A stretch of 47,232 bases of DNA, from IMG/VR virus record IMGVR_UViG_3300007363_000030, positions 1 to 47,232 of that record; one strand, given 5' to 3'. The DNA is from a virus. Position 1 is the stretch's first letter. Each line of letters opens with the position of its first letter. Of the stretch, positions 17,613 through 25,590 are shown in pieces. The translations under genes were made by a program, and so were the position numbers. Below the pieces are notes generated by a model. It saw only the letters and a list, made by a program, of their open reading frames with translations. It did no database searches and was not told where the DNA came from.

Positions 17613-19646
17613 ATAAAACGATTAATACGCATAGCAACAGCCACCATATTAGCCTTTGGATGGCTTTTAATAGCCCCTACAGACGCTAATTCAGACGACC
17701 CTATATCAGTTGCTGCACAAGAAATAACAAAACTTAATAACAGCGTTGATGACTTAAACTATCAGACTGATTTTGTAAACCTAATAGATATAGCAGAAAA
17801 TAAATATGATGCTGCCGTATCAGCACGAGACTCAAGAGATGCAGCAAACCAAGCCTATGAAGATGCAGTAAATGCTCAAGCGGTTGCACTTGAAGAAAAG
17901 ACTTTGGCACAATCTGCAGTTGATGGTCAAACTTCAACGGTAGCAACAGCACTATCTGCAAAGAATGCTGCTCAAGATACCCTAGATCTAGCAAACATTA
18001 ATGTTCAAACAACCCAAGCAAATATGCAATCTGCTAGTGGTCAAGGACTTCAATACACAGTTTATAACCTTGCTAGGGTTTGGCCAAGCATAGCAGTACC
18101 AGATTCTGTTATTTGTTCTGGTACCTGGAATTCAAATTCTATGTACCTGCCAGTCTGTGGTAATAGATATGAAAATATAGTAGTTAAGTTTACTGGAAAG
18201 ATTACAGTTCCATCTCATTGGACTTCAACTTATTTTGCAGGGTATACAGACGATGGTTTTAAAATGTATGTCAATGGTCAATTAGCAATTGATAACTGGG
18301 TAGAACAGGGAGCAAGATGGAGTGCTTATTCACCAGTATATGATGTTAGCCAAAATAAAACATTAGATGTAGAAATTTGGTGGTATAACGGTGGTGGTCC
18401 AGGATCTTATTATCTTGGATGGGCTATTCCTGGAGGATGGACTGGAGCAGGATGTGACTATACTGGTGGTTGGGGTGTAGGTTTTAGTTGCAATTTAAAT
18501 ACTTTTTCTTCTGGTTCTGGACCAACACAGGCACAGACTAATGCATATAATCAAGCAGTAGAAGATCAAGCAACAGCACAAACAAATTATAATAATAAAG
18601 TTACTGCATATAATAGTGCCAATTCTACACTAACAACATATAATCAAACTTTACAGGAAAAAATAACAGCATATAATACTTCTGTTACAAATACAGAAAA
18701 TGCATTATCTAATAAGAATACTGCTAATGATAATTACAATCAAGCAATAATAGATATGAATAATGCTATAGAAGATGCATGGGAATATTATAATAAACAA
18801 AAAGAAAGAGAAATTCAAATTGCAATTGCACAAGCAGCAGCCAATGCAGCAGCAAATCAGCCTACTCCAGAACCAACAATTATCGTAGATCCAACACCTG
18901 AACCTACTCCAGAAGTTTCTCCAGAACCTACCCCAGAACCTACACCTGAAGTTACCCCAGATCCAGAACCAACAATTGATCCTACCCCAGAGCCAACTCC
19001 AGAGCCAACGGTAGAACCTACAACAGAGCCTATAATAGATCCAACTCCAGAGCCTACACCTGGCCCAGAACCAACAGTAGAGCCAACTACCGAACCAACC
19101 ACTAATCCTGAAATAAAAGATGAAGAATTGGCAGCACTTATTCCAGAAAAGGGTACTGGAACAACAGAAGATTTATCTGGAGTTATTGCAAACCTTACAA
19201 GCAAAGATAATAAATTAGTTAAACTTTCTGCCGAACAAATAGCAGCAGTTAGCCAAACACTGCAAACCTTAACTCAAGAGGCAAAGGCTGAGGTTGCAAA
19301 AGATCTTGGTATTAAAACATCAGAAATTGGACAAATTGCAAATCAAATGAAATCTAATCCAGCACTTGCAGAAGCATTTGTTGAGTTTTCAGCAAGAGCA
19401 AGTGATGCTGGAGATACCCCAATGCCATTTACATTGGCAGACGCTGTTACAGAGGTACAAGCAGAAGCATTTTTAGAAGATCCACTTGGTGCATTATTTA
19501 ATGTAGACCCACTAGAACTCCTATCTAATTTCTCTGAGTTAGGTATGGATATGACAGACGATCAGAGAGAAAAAGCACAAGAGGTAATAATCCCAGTAGT
19601 CATTGTATCTCAAATTGCAAGTACGATTATTGGTATGAGGAGGTAA
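17613..19646 (+). CDS. Secreted PA14-domain protein with Pro/Thr/Glu-rich linker; apparent AUA start
   Basis: The frame is open from 17565, but no ATG, GTG or TTG occurs before TTG 17904, which would delete the signal peptide. An AAGGGGG ribosome binding site (17599-17605) points 7 bases on to ATA 17613, giving 677 residues. These comprise a signal peptide (KRLIRIATATILAFGWLLIA), a coiled coil to about 145 and a PA14 carbohydrate-binding domain (about 150-310, with YTDDGFKMYVNGQ). A second coiled coil, a PTPEPT-rich stretch and a C-terminal helical domain ending in a hydrophobic segment follow. It is likely a surface or virion-associated glycan-binding protein. The start codon is the least certain point. 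Confidence 0.75.
   Translation: MKRLIRIATATILAFGWLLIAPTDANSDDPISVAAQEITKLNNSVDDLNYQTDFVNLIDIAENKYDAAVSARDSRDAANQAYEDAVNAQAVALEEKTLAQSAVDGQTSTVATALSAKNAAQDTLDLANINVQTTQANMQSASGQGLQYTVYNLARVWPSIAVPDSVICSGTWNSNSMYLPVCGNRYENIVVKFTGKITVPSHWTSTYFAGYTDDGFKMYVNGQLAIDNWVEQGARWSAYSPVYDVSQNKTLDVEIWWYNGGGPGSYYLGWAIPGGWTGAGCDYTGGWGVGFSCNLNTFSSGSGPTQAQTNAYNQAVEDQATAQTNYNNKVTAYNSANSTLTTYNQTLQEKITAYNTSVTNTENALSNKNTANDNYNQAIIDMNNAIEDAWEYYNKQKEREIQIAIAQAAANAAANQPTPEPTIIVDPTPEPTPEVSPEPTPEPTPEVTPDPEPTIDPTPEPTPEPTVEPTTEPIIDPTPEPTPGPEPTVEPTTEPTTNPEIKDEELAALIPEKGTGTTEDLSGVIANLTSKDNKLVKLSAEQIAAVSQTLQTLTQEAKAEVAKDLGIKTSEIGQIANQMKSNPALAEAFVEFSARASDAGDTPMPFTLADAVTEVQAEAFLEDPLGALFNVDPLELLSNFSELGMDMTDDQREKAQEVIIPVVIVSQIASTIIGMRR
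18862..19110 (+). repeat. Pro-Thr-Glu codon repeats within the PA14 gene
   Basis: Tandem degenerate 6-12 base units (such as CCAGAACCTACT) encode about 80 residues of PTPEPTPE-type linker. The tract probably forms an extended stalk, and its copy number may vary by slippage. Confidence 0.8.
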
Positions 19647-19648
19647 AT

Positions 19649-19855
19649 ATGAAAATGATTAAGAAAGTTATAAAGGGATTCATGACATGGCTAAAAGATG
19701 CAGGTGTAGAAATAATTGCTCAAGCATTTACTCTCCTTGGATTTTTTATTGCTTGGCTAACCCTTACAGGATCAGCAAGAGATATTGTTGGTATAGCAAT
19801 TCTTATTACTACAGTGGTTTGGTTAATATCCATTCCATTGAGAAAGGAGGACTAG
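19649..19855 (+). CDS. Small two-helix membrane protein (holin-like)
   Basis: A 68-residue protein with a basic amphipathic N-terminus (MKMIKKVIKGFMTWLKD) followed by two hydrophobic segments (about 22-42 and 46-62) and a charged tail. Size and topology fit a holin or holin accessory, but no family is recognised. AGGAGG lies 4 bases before the ATG. It sits in an apparent operon with the PA14 gene and the next membrane protein. Confidence 0.65.
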   Translation: MKMIKKVIKGFMTWLKDAGVEIIAQAFTLLGFFIAWLTLTGSARDIVGIAILITTVVWLISIPLRKED

Positions 19856-19856
19856 A

Positions 19857-20156
19857 ATGAAAGGTGTAAAAAATATTTGGAATATTATTATGCGTATCGT
19901 GGCAGTCTTTGCTGCTAATGGCCTTGCAGTCATTGGTGCTGGTGCTATTGCTGGTATCTCTACAATTAAGGCAGTTACCGTTGCTGGTTTGACAGCAGTT
20001 GCAGCAGTAGTTGAAAAGTTGGCTCGTGCATTTATGGACGATGGCAAACTAACTATCGATGAGATTAATTCAGCATTCTCTACTGTAGACAAAAATGCAA
20101 TTACCGTAGAAGACATGGTGGTTGAAGAGCGTAGATCACGATCAAAAAAGGGTTAA
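19857..20156 (+). CDS. Small membrane protein with soluble C-terminal domain
   Basis: A 99-residue protein. The hydrophobic region (about 8-52) is rich in Ala, Gly and Val and could make one or two membrane spans. It is followed by FMDDGKLTIDEINSAF, a segment with an EF-hand-like spacing of acidic residues, and a basic tail. AAAGGAGG precedes the ATG. With 19649 it forms a membrane-protein pair; a lysis or envelope role is a guess. Confidence 0.6.
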   Translation: MKGVKNIWNIIMRIVAVFAANGLAVIGAGAIAGISTIKAVTVAGLTAVAAVVEKLARAFMDDGKLTIDEINSAFSTVDKNAITVEDMVVEERRSRSKKG

Positions 20157-20176
20157 TTAATCATTAATAGTGGTAA

Positions 20177-20205
20177 TTGACACCCCCCTTAAGGGCTGGT
20201 ATACT
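20177..20205 (+). promoter_or_regulatory. Strong sigma70 promoter for the metallopeptidase gene
   Basis: TTGACA (20177-20182), a 17-base spacer and TATACT (20200-20205) preceded by TGG. This is one of the two best -35/-10 pairs in the window. The transcript would begin about 20212 with a CCCCAT-ccttA-ATGGGG stem-loop (20215-20231). Confidence 0.85.
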
Positions 20206-20258
20206 ATATGTATGCCCCATCCTTAATGGGGGGTTTACTACTACCTAAAGAGGATAAA

Positions 20259-21905
20259 ATGGCAAGGCATCGATCAGAAATTTTTAGGCTGTCTGAAGAA
20301 TATAGCCTTAAGTCTTTAGAATATGATGCTATCGCTTCAACCTTTGCCAATGATACAGACCAAAATTCAGACTGGAACGACTATGCCTACCATGAGGTAG
20401 ACCCATTTTTAAAGATAGCAAAAAAATATTACAAACAAATCAGCGAGGTAGAGCCAATTGATCGCTATGATGAGATTGCAAAAAAGGTTATCTTGTTTGA
20501 TATTAATGATTACATAGAAGATGCTGATGACAATTGGAACTATGTAAACTTCGGCTCAGTTTTTTCAGAGCCACAATCCATGTTTGAAGTTTTTGAGGTC
20601 ATGCCTAAAGAAACAAGGAAAGATGTTTTAAATATTATTAAGCGTATGGAAAAAATTCCAACGGCACTTACACAATGGGTCTCATCACTGAAAGACGTAT
20701 CAGCATTGGGTCAGCCTGGAATTAAGTTACGTGTTGAATATTTGATTGATATTTTAAATAATTATGCAGAAGGTTTGTTTGTTAAAATTGCCAAAGATAT
20801 TGATGATGCTGACAAAAGACTTTTAAAGGCTGCAAAGGAAGCGCAGATCGCATGTGAGCAAGTCTCTACTTGGTTAGAACTTAAATACCTTCCTACCTGT
20901 TTAGATAAGTTTGCTGTGGGTGAAGAAAGATACATAAAACTAGTAAAGTCTCAAACTGGTTTAATGATTAATCCTAAAAAGGTATATGCTTCTGGCTTCA
21001 AAGATTTAGAAAATATTCATAAGCAGATGTGGGATGTTGCCAAAAAAATTAAACCAGATGCCAAGTCCTTGACAGAGGTTGCAAATTTTTTAAATAATAG
21101 TCCAGACTACACCATCGAGGGCAAAGATAATTTTAAAAAGTTTTTAGATAAAATAACTAAGCAAGCAATTGCGGATCTAAGTGGTGAGTATTTTACAATT
21201 CCTGCTGTTATTCGTAAATGTGAAGTGATCATGGATGAAGATACTATTGATGAATCTCCATATTACAAAGGACCTTCAGATGATTTAGAGAGACCAGGAA
21301 GAACATATTATCCAACATTGGGACGTACAAAGTTTACAACATGGGAAAATTATTCGACATGGTTCCATGAGTCAGTGCCTGGCCATCATATGCAAATTGC
21401 AACTGCAACATACAACAAAGAAACACTGACAAGATATCAAAGAGAAGATGCTTGGAATTCTGGGTATGGTGAAGGATGGGCTTTATATGCAGAAACACTA
21501 ATGGATGAACTTGGCTATTTTGAAGATCCTGGATATAAAATGGGATACTTACTTTGCCAAGCAATGAGAGCAGCAAGGTTAGTTGTTGATATTGGGTTGC
21601 ACTTAGAATATGAAAGTCCATATGGTGAAACATGGACACCAGACTTGGCTGTAAAATTTATGGAAGAGCAAGCATTATTAACACATGACTATGCTGTTAA
21701 TGAAGTTAAAAGATATATTTCTTGGGCAGGACAAGCAATCACCTATAAACTTGGTGAGCGTATTTGGCTCGAAGCCAGAGAAAAATCAAAAACTAAATTA
21801 GGTGACAATTTTAATCTCAAAAAATGGCATATGTACGCATTGAAATTAGGTCCTATGGGGCTAGATATGCTCAAAAAAGAACTTGACAAGTGGAACGGTA
21901 AGTAG
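20259..21905 (+). CDS. DUF885-family metallopeptidase-like protein
   Basis: A 548-residue protein resembling DUF885 proteins, a zincin-like bacterial peptidase group. The key motif is FHESVPGHHMQ (about 368-378), where the two His and the Glu would bind zinc and act as base. A second conserved-looking block, YGEGWALYAE (about 407-416), supplies a further glutamate. No signal peptide is present, so it would act inside the cell. ATG 20259, preceded by AGAGG, is preferred over ATG 20208, which lies at the predicted transcript start. It has its own strong promoter, unlike its neighbours. Bacterial rather than phage ancestry is inferred. Confidence 0.82.
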   Translation: MARHRSEIFRLSEEYSLKSLEYDAIASTFANDTDQNSDWNDYAYHEVDPFLKIAKKYYKQISEVEPIDRYDEIAKKVILFDINDYIEDADDNWNYVNFGSVFSEPQSMFEVFEVMPKETRKDVLNIIKRMEKIPTALTQWVSSLKDVSALGQPGIKLRVEYLIDILNNYAEGLFVKIAKDIDDADKRLLKAAKEAQIACEQVSTWLELKYLPTCLDKFAVGEERYIKLVKSQTGLMINPKKVYASGFKDLENIHKQMWDVAKKIKPDAKSLTEVANFLNNSPDYTIEGKDNFKKFLDKITKQAIADLSGEYFTIPAVIRKCEVIMDEDTIDESPYYKGPSDDLERPGRTYYPTLGRTKFTTWENYSTWFHESVPGHHMQIATATYNKETLTRYQREDAWNSGYGEGWALYAETLMDELGYFEDPGYKMGYLLCQAMRAARLVVDIGLHLEYESPYGETWTPDLAVKFMEEQALLTHDYAVNEVKRYISWAGQAITYKLGERIWLEAREKSKTKLGDNFNLKKWHMYALKLGPMGLDMLKKELDKWNGK

Positions 21906-21911
21906 TAGAAT
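21883..21911 (+). promoter_or_regulatory. Sigma70 promoter (leaderless) for gene at 21919
   Basis: TTGACA (21883-21888), 17 bases, then TAGAAT (21906-21911). The ATG at 21919 is only 7 bases beyond the -10 box, so the message should be leaderless. The -35 lies within the end of the metallopeptidase gene. Confidence 0.75.
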
Positions 21912-21918
21912 TAATAGT

Positions 21919-22125
21919 ATGAATCACACACATGAAGAAGATTTATCTCCAGAGGAAACAGAGTTTGGTATTTGGCTTTCTAATGGTATTGATCGTGGTT
22001 GGGTAACACCCCCATATTGCAATACCCACGATGGCGGATACGAATATATGGGTGAGGAAGAGTTAGAAGAATGGGAAGCAGGAGGCGACCCATGTTGTCA
22101 TGTCATCAGATTGATGATATCGTAA
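21919..22125 (+). CDS. Small acidic Cys/His protein
   Basis: A 68-residue acidic protein. The pattern GIDRGWVTPPYCNTHDG followed by acidic residues and GGDPCCHVIRL resembles a short protein common in actinobacteria and their phages, but I cannot name a family. Cys and His residues could bind a metal. The start at 21919 is supported by the leaderless promoter; upstream in-frame codons overlap the previous gene. Confidence 0.72.
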   Translation: MNHTHEEDLSPEETEFGIWLSNGIDRGWVTPPYCNTHDGGYEYMGEEELEEWEAGGDPCCHVIRLMIS

Positions 22126-22141
22126 GAGCAAAAGGAATAAA

Positions 22142-22906
22142 ATGAAAAAAATCATAGCACTAGTAGCAATACTATTTTCAGTTGTAGTACCAGTTCAAGC
22201 ACAGGCAGATACTAAGTCTCTTGTCATTATTGATTCTTATTTTCAGTCTAATGTTGCACTGAATCCAATTACACCATCTGGAACATCTTGTCCACAAACT
22301 GCACCTATTTCTGGTGCGTTGGCATCAAGCCCATACAATCATGGTACAGCAATGTACGCTGTTGCAAAATTGCAAAATCCAGCATTAAATATTATTGCAA
22401 TTTGTGGAGCAAATGCAAAAACAGAAATGACTCCAGCACAATTTATCTCGTCTTTGCAGTGGGTTGAAAAGAATGCATCTATGGTAAAGGCTGTCTCATT
22501 TTCAAGATATTTTAATCATGCAACTAAACCATGTATGCCAATTGCATCTGCACCATGGACACCAGATACAGCAGATAAAGAAATTAAGAGAATTATTACA
22601 GTGTTAAAGCAAAAAGGTATTTTGGTTTTTGCATCTACTGGCAATGACAAGGCTAAGCCAGTAAACTATCCAGCATGCATTGTAGATACTGCTTCAGTAG
22701 TACATGCCAATGAAGTTGGAAGTGCACTTGGACAGTTTAATGCTGATACAGATTACTTTGTAAAAATCTCTGATGATGGATCTAAGTTTAGTTATTCAAC
22801 TACTATTGGCTTAGTAGCACATACATCTTCATCTGCCACTGCAGCACTTGCAGCAATGTGGTCATCTGATGCAGTTACATCTAAAATTGTAAAAGCAGCA
22901 GCATAA
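22142..22906 (+). CDS. Secreted subtilase-like serine protease
   Basis: A 254-residue protein. A signal peptide (1-22, cleavage after VQAQA) is followed by a compact S8-like catalytic domain. Candidate triad residues are Asp31 (VIIDSYFQ), His67 (NHGTAMYAV) and Ser230 (TSSSATAALAA), with ASTGND supplying the oxyanion asparagine. The sequences around Asp and Ser diverge from the subtilisin consensus (DSG, GTSMA), so activity needs proof. It has no propeptide. AAAGGA precedes the ATG. It would act outside the membrane, perhaps on envelope or competing phage proteins. Confidence 0.72.
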   Translation: MKKIIALVAILFSVVVPVQAQADTKSLVIIDSYFQSNVALNPITPSGTSCPQTAPISGALASSPYNHGTAMYAVAKLQNPALNIIAICGANAKTEMTPAQFISSLQWVEKNASMVKAVSFSRYFNHATKPCMPIASAPWTPDTADKEIKRIITVLKQKGILVFASTGNDKAKPVNYPACIVDTASVVHANEVGSALGQFNADTDYFVKISDDGSKFSYSTTIGLVAHTSSSATAALAAMWSSDAVTSKIVKAAA

Positions 22907-22913
22907 AAGGTTT

Positions 22914-22986
22914 TGGTCTGTAGTTCAGTTGGTAGAACACTCGACTGTTAATCGAGATGTCGCAGGATCGAGACCTGCCAGACCAG
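22914..22986 (+). tRNA. tRNA-Asn (GTT)
   Basis: A full cloverleaf can be folded: acceptor TGGTCTG/CAGACCA, D arm GTTC/GAAC, anticodon stem CTCGA/TCGAG with loop CTGTTAA, and T arm GCAGG/CCTGC. The anticodon is GTT. CCA is not encoded. Confidence 0.95.
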
Positions 22987-23098
22987 CATAGCGTATGTTT
23001 GTCCCTGTAACACGAAAGTGTCGGTCACACATCATCACATGCAGTGCACTGCCTCTGTGCCTAAGTCTAACTAGGACGCAACAACAAAGTTAGACACT
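22987..23098 (+). other. Structured spacer between tRNA-Asn and tRNA-Gly
   Basis: The 112 bases hold no gene or tRNA I can fold, but three stem-loops: ACAC-GAAA-GTGT (23010-23021), the perfect palindrome GCAGTGCACTGC (23041-23052), and GTCTAACT/AGTTAGAC (23065-23072 with 23088-23095). It could be a processed small RNA or the remains of lost tRNA genes. Confidence 0.4.
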
Positions 23099-23169
23099 GC
23101 GAATGTTGCATAATGGTAGTGCCTCTGCCTTCCAAGCAGAAGGTGGGAGTTCGATTCTCCCTATTCGCT
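23099..23169 (+). tRNA. tRNA-Gly (TCC)
   Basis: Acceptor GCGAATG pairs with TATTCGC, anticodon loop CTTCCAA is closed by a CTCTGC/GCAGAAG-type stem, and the T arm is GGGAG/CTCCC. Anticodon TCC reads GGA and GGG. CCA is not encoded. Confidence 0.94.
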
Positions 23170-23173
23170 CTGA

Positions 23174-23247
23174 GGTCCCGTAGTTCAGTTGGTTAGAACG
23201 CTTCCCTGTCACGGAAGAGGTCGACGGTTCAAGTCCGTTCGGGATCG
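23174..23247 (+). tRNA. tRNA-Asp (GTC)
   Basis: Acceptor GGTCCCG pairs with CGGGATC (one wobble), the anticodon stem is TTCCC..GGGAA-like around loop CTGTCAC, and the T arm ACGG/CCGT carries the GTTCAAG loop. The anticodon is GTC. CCA is not encoded. Confidence 0.94.
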
Positions 23248-23251
23248 CTTA

Positions 23252-23323
23252 GGCCCTATCGTCTAGTGGTTAGGACATCAGATTTTCAATCTGGAAACGA
23301 GAGTTCAATTCTCTCTAGGGCTA
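23252..23323 (+). tRNA. tRNA-Glu (TTC)
   Basis: Acceptor GGCCCTA pairs with TAGGGCT (first pair G-T), the anticodon stem is TCAGA/TCTGG around loop TTTTCAA, and the T arm is GAGAG/CTCTC. Anticodon TTC reads GAA, the preferred Glu codon here. Confidence 0.93.
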
Positions 23324-23324
23324 C

Positions 23325-23396
23325 GCCTCCTTAACTCAGGGGTAGAGTACTCGCCTTGTAAGCGAGTTGTCGTAGGTTCAAATCCTACAGGAGGCT
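23325..23396 (+). tRNA. tRNA-Thr (TGT)
   Basis: Acceptor GCCTCCT/AGGAGGC, anticodon stem CTCGC/GCGAG with loop CTTGTAA, and T arm GTAGG/CCTAC. Anticodon TGT reads ACA. Only one base separates it from tRNA-Glu. Confidence 0.95.
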
Positions 23397-23412
23397 CTGA
23401 TGAATGTGTTGG

Positions 23413-23418
23413 TATAAT
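23413..23418 (+). promoter_or_regulatory. Extended -10 promoter after the tRNA array
   Basis: TTGGTATAAT ends 21 bases before the ATG at 23440, with a GAAAGG ribosome binding site between. No -35 is visible, as for most promoters in this window. Confidence 0.6.
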
Positions 23419-23439
23419 GAGTTGTCGAAAGGTTTTGTA

Positions 23440-24129
23440 ATGCAAGGACCAGAAATCCTAACAGATCAAAAATATAATTTTCATATTTGGCAAGAAACAT
23501 GGGACCCAGTTTTTTCTGATATTAGTGAAAAATCCAGGGTAAATATAAATTGGATTACATATTCTAAAGTCATGCAGAGTGAATATAAAGACTCAATAAT
23601 CAAGCCAATCAACAACTATGTAAGGAATTTATACCCAGCACCAAAACTTGTATCGATTGAAAACAATACAGTTAGACTTAGGCAGGGAAATCATGCTGAA
23701 TTCTTTTTGCTAGTAAGACAACACACTAGGGCATTTTTTAATTTAGATCGTCCATGGATAAGGCAATACTATCAAACCAAAGAAACCTTTGATTTGACAG
23801 ATGATTGTTTTAATTCTTTTTATAAGTTTTATGTTCCGTGGTTTATAGATGAAAACATCAATGTGAGGTTTGAAAAACCAGACGCTGCCTCACCATTCTA
23901 TATTAATCCAACAGAATATAGTTATACAAAAACCACTGGCGATGAAAAATATATTGAGCCAGCATTTGTTACATTTGCCTTTAAAAAAGTTGGACCCCAT
24001 ATGATCAATGAGAATTTTGGCAAAATTAAAAGACAACAGCCAATGTTTGATATGGTTTTTGAGGCAGATGATATAATTGTTAATAGAGTAAAGGAGTTCT
24101 ATGAACATCATTCGGTTTTATCCGTTTAG
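23440..24129 (+). CDS. Hypothetical protein, first of a three-gene paralogous set
   Basis: A 229-residue soluble protein rich in aromatic residues (HIWQETWDPVF, HTRAFFNLDRPW). It shares general layout with the next two genes: an early beta region, a mid-protein segment on a cofactor-like fold and a closing segment such as VTFAFKKVGPHM. Resemblance is much weaker than between those two. The start is ATG 23440 because the promoter and ribosome binding site lie just upstream; an ATG at 23404 precedes the -10 box. Function unknown. Confidence 0.65.
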   Translation: MQGPEILTDQKYNFHIWQETWDPVFSDISEKSRVNINWITYSKVMQSEYKDSIIKPINNYVRNLYPAPKLVSIENNTVRLRQGNHAEFFLLVRQHTRAFFNLDRPWIRQYYQTKETFDLTDDCFNSFYKFYVPWFIDENINVRFEKPDAASPFYINPTEYSYTKTTGDEKYIEPAFVTFAFKKVGPHMINENFGKIKRQQPMFDMVFEADDIIVNRVKEFYEHHSVLSV

Positions 24130-24823
24130 CGAAAGAACAACATTTTTCGCACCAGAACCAACACCAGCAATCAAAAATACACCAGACTGGTATAAGAGAC
24201 AGCCAGCATCTGTAAGGGATGACGAGTTCCTTCCAAAGGGAGAATTATCATCAACTATTAAACGTTGTATGCCAATTTTTGATGCTATGACAGCAGGGTA
24301 TGTCATTCCGTTTCCATGCGATGTTTATATTGATGCAACAAACCCAGCAAAGATTGAGTTCTCAGTTCCGTTGACGATGAAGCAATTTGTTAATGATATG
24401 TTTGCTGTACATGCTCCAGAACAATACGATCATTATCCAATCGATACTAATAAGTATCACAAACAATTGTTTAGAGTTATGCCATTCTGGGCAGTTAAAA
24501 CACCAGAAGGTTATAGCACACTTTTCATGCATCCCTTGCACAAAGATCACTTACCTTTCTTAGCAATACAGGGATTCATTGACACAGATAAGTTTATTAC
24601 AGATGGTCACCTATCTATTCTTATTGAAAAAGATTTTAAGGGTGTAATTAAACAAGGAACACCTCTTGTTCAAGTCATCCCATTTAAACGTGAAGATTGG
24701 AAGATGGAGTTAGTTCCAACTTCTGAATCATCAGCAGAATTAACAAAACAAAGATTTAAACTTAGAAGTAATTTTGTTCACTCTTATAAAAATAAATATA
24801 GAGCAAAGAAAGAATTTAAGTGA
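24101..24823 (+). CDS. Paralogous protein family member, DUF6065-like
   Basis: A 240-residue protein. Recognisable phrases are IRFYPFSERTTFFAPEP, NTPDWYKRQPAS, IKRCMPIFDAMTAGY and GTPLVQVIPFKREDWKMEL. Nearly the same set recurs in the neighbour at 24820, showing gene duplication. The W-Y-K and C-P-F-D-MT-GY pattern is reminiscent of phage proteins grouped as DUF6065, a tentative link. No catalytic motif is evident. It overlaps the previous gene by 29 bases. It may take part in the adjoining modification cluster. Confidence 0.7.
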   Translation: MNIIRFYPFSERTTFFAPEPTPAIKNTPDWYKRQPASVRDDEFLPKGELSSTIKRCMPIFDAMTAGYVIPFPCDVYIDATNPAKIEFSVPLTMKQFVNDMFAVHAPEQYDHYPIDTNKYHKQLFRVMPFWAVKTPEGYSTLFMHPLHKDHLPFLAIQGFIDTDKFITDGHLSILIEKDFKGVIKQGTPLVQVIPFKREDWKMELVPTSESSAELTKQRFKLRSNFVHSYKNKYRAKKEFK

Positions 24824-25590
24824 CAGATCCTAACATTATTAAATTTACACCAGCCTTTACTGGTTATGAGCATAGACTTACGCCACCAGAGCCAGCGGTA
24901 AAGAATGTGCCTGAATGGTACAGAAGTCTTGCAAAGTTTGATAAGTCAAATGATGATATTACTCTTGGTGTAAAAAATAATATTGGTGCAGACGGAGCAA
25001 TGGTTGCTACTAAAATGTGTATGCCATTCTTTGATGCCATGACTGGTGGATATCACTATGTCCTAGAAGATGATGTTCACGTAGATCAAACCAAGCACGG
25101 TAAGCCAATTGTGTCTTGGAATGGTGAAGTAATGATGGTTGATAAAAGACCAACGATTGAATTACCAGTGCCAGATGGGTGTCATCCAATCCATTACGGA
25201 TGGAGAATGAACTGGTATTATGAAACACCACCTGGATACTCTGTTCTTATTACCCACCCAATGAATAGACACGACCTTCCATTCTATACAATGTCTGGCG
25301 TTGTTGAGGCTGATATTTGGGGACTACCAGTATTTACCGCATTCTTTTTAAAGAAAAATTTCATTGGAACAATTCCAAAGGGAACACCAATATTTCAAAT
25401 GATACCATTTAAACGAGAAAACTGGGAAATGGAATTAGCAGAAAAAGATTCAGATTTAGAAAGACATGAGTTTATGGCAGAGAATCGAAGATCCAGACTA
25501 TATGGTTATTATAAAGAAACTGCTTGGAGACGTAAGATTTATGGTATCAAAAATGCATTGATGAAAGAAGTCAAGCATGACGATGAATAA
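24820..25590 (+). CDS. Paralogous protein family member, DUF6065-like (second copy)
   Basis: A 256-residue paralogue of the 24101 gene: NVPEWYRSL, KMCMPFFDAMTGGYHY, HPMNRHDLPF and GTPIFQMIPFKRENWEMEL match it closely. It carries an extra insertion in the first half. The start is GTG and overlaps the upstream stop by 4 bases. Side-by-side retention of two copies suggests they act as a pair or on different substrates. The biochemical role is unknown. Confidence 0.7.
   Translation: MTDPNIIKFTPAFTGYEHRLTPPEPAVKNVPEWYRSLAKFDKSNDDITLGVKNNIGADGAMVATKMCMPFFDAMTGGYHYVLEDDVHVDQTKHGKPIVSWNGEVMMVDKRPTIELPVPDGCHPIHYGWRMNWYYETPPGYSVLITHPMNRHDLPFYTMSGVVEADIWGLPVFTAFFLKKNFIGTIPKGTPIFQMIPFKRENWEMELAEKDSDLERHEFMAENRRSRLYGYYKETAWRRKIYGIKNALMKEVKHDDE

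Noticed and set aside
18857-19204. 115-residue minus-strand open frame
   Set aside because: It is antisense to the Pro-Thr-Glu repeat of the PA14 gene; the VGSGVGS-type sequence is a low-complexity by-product with no ribosome binding site.
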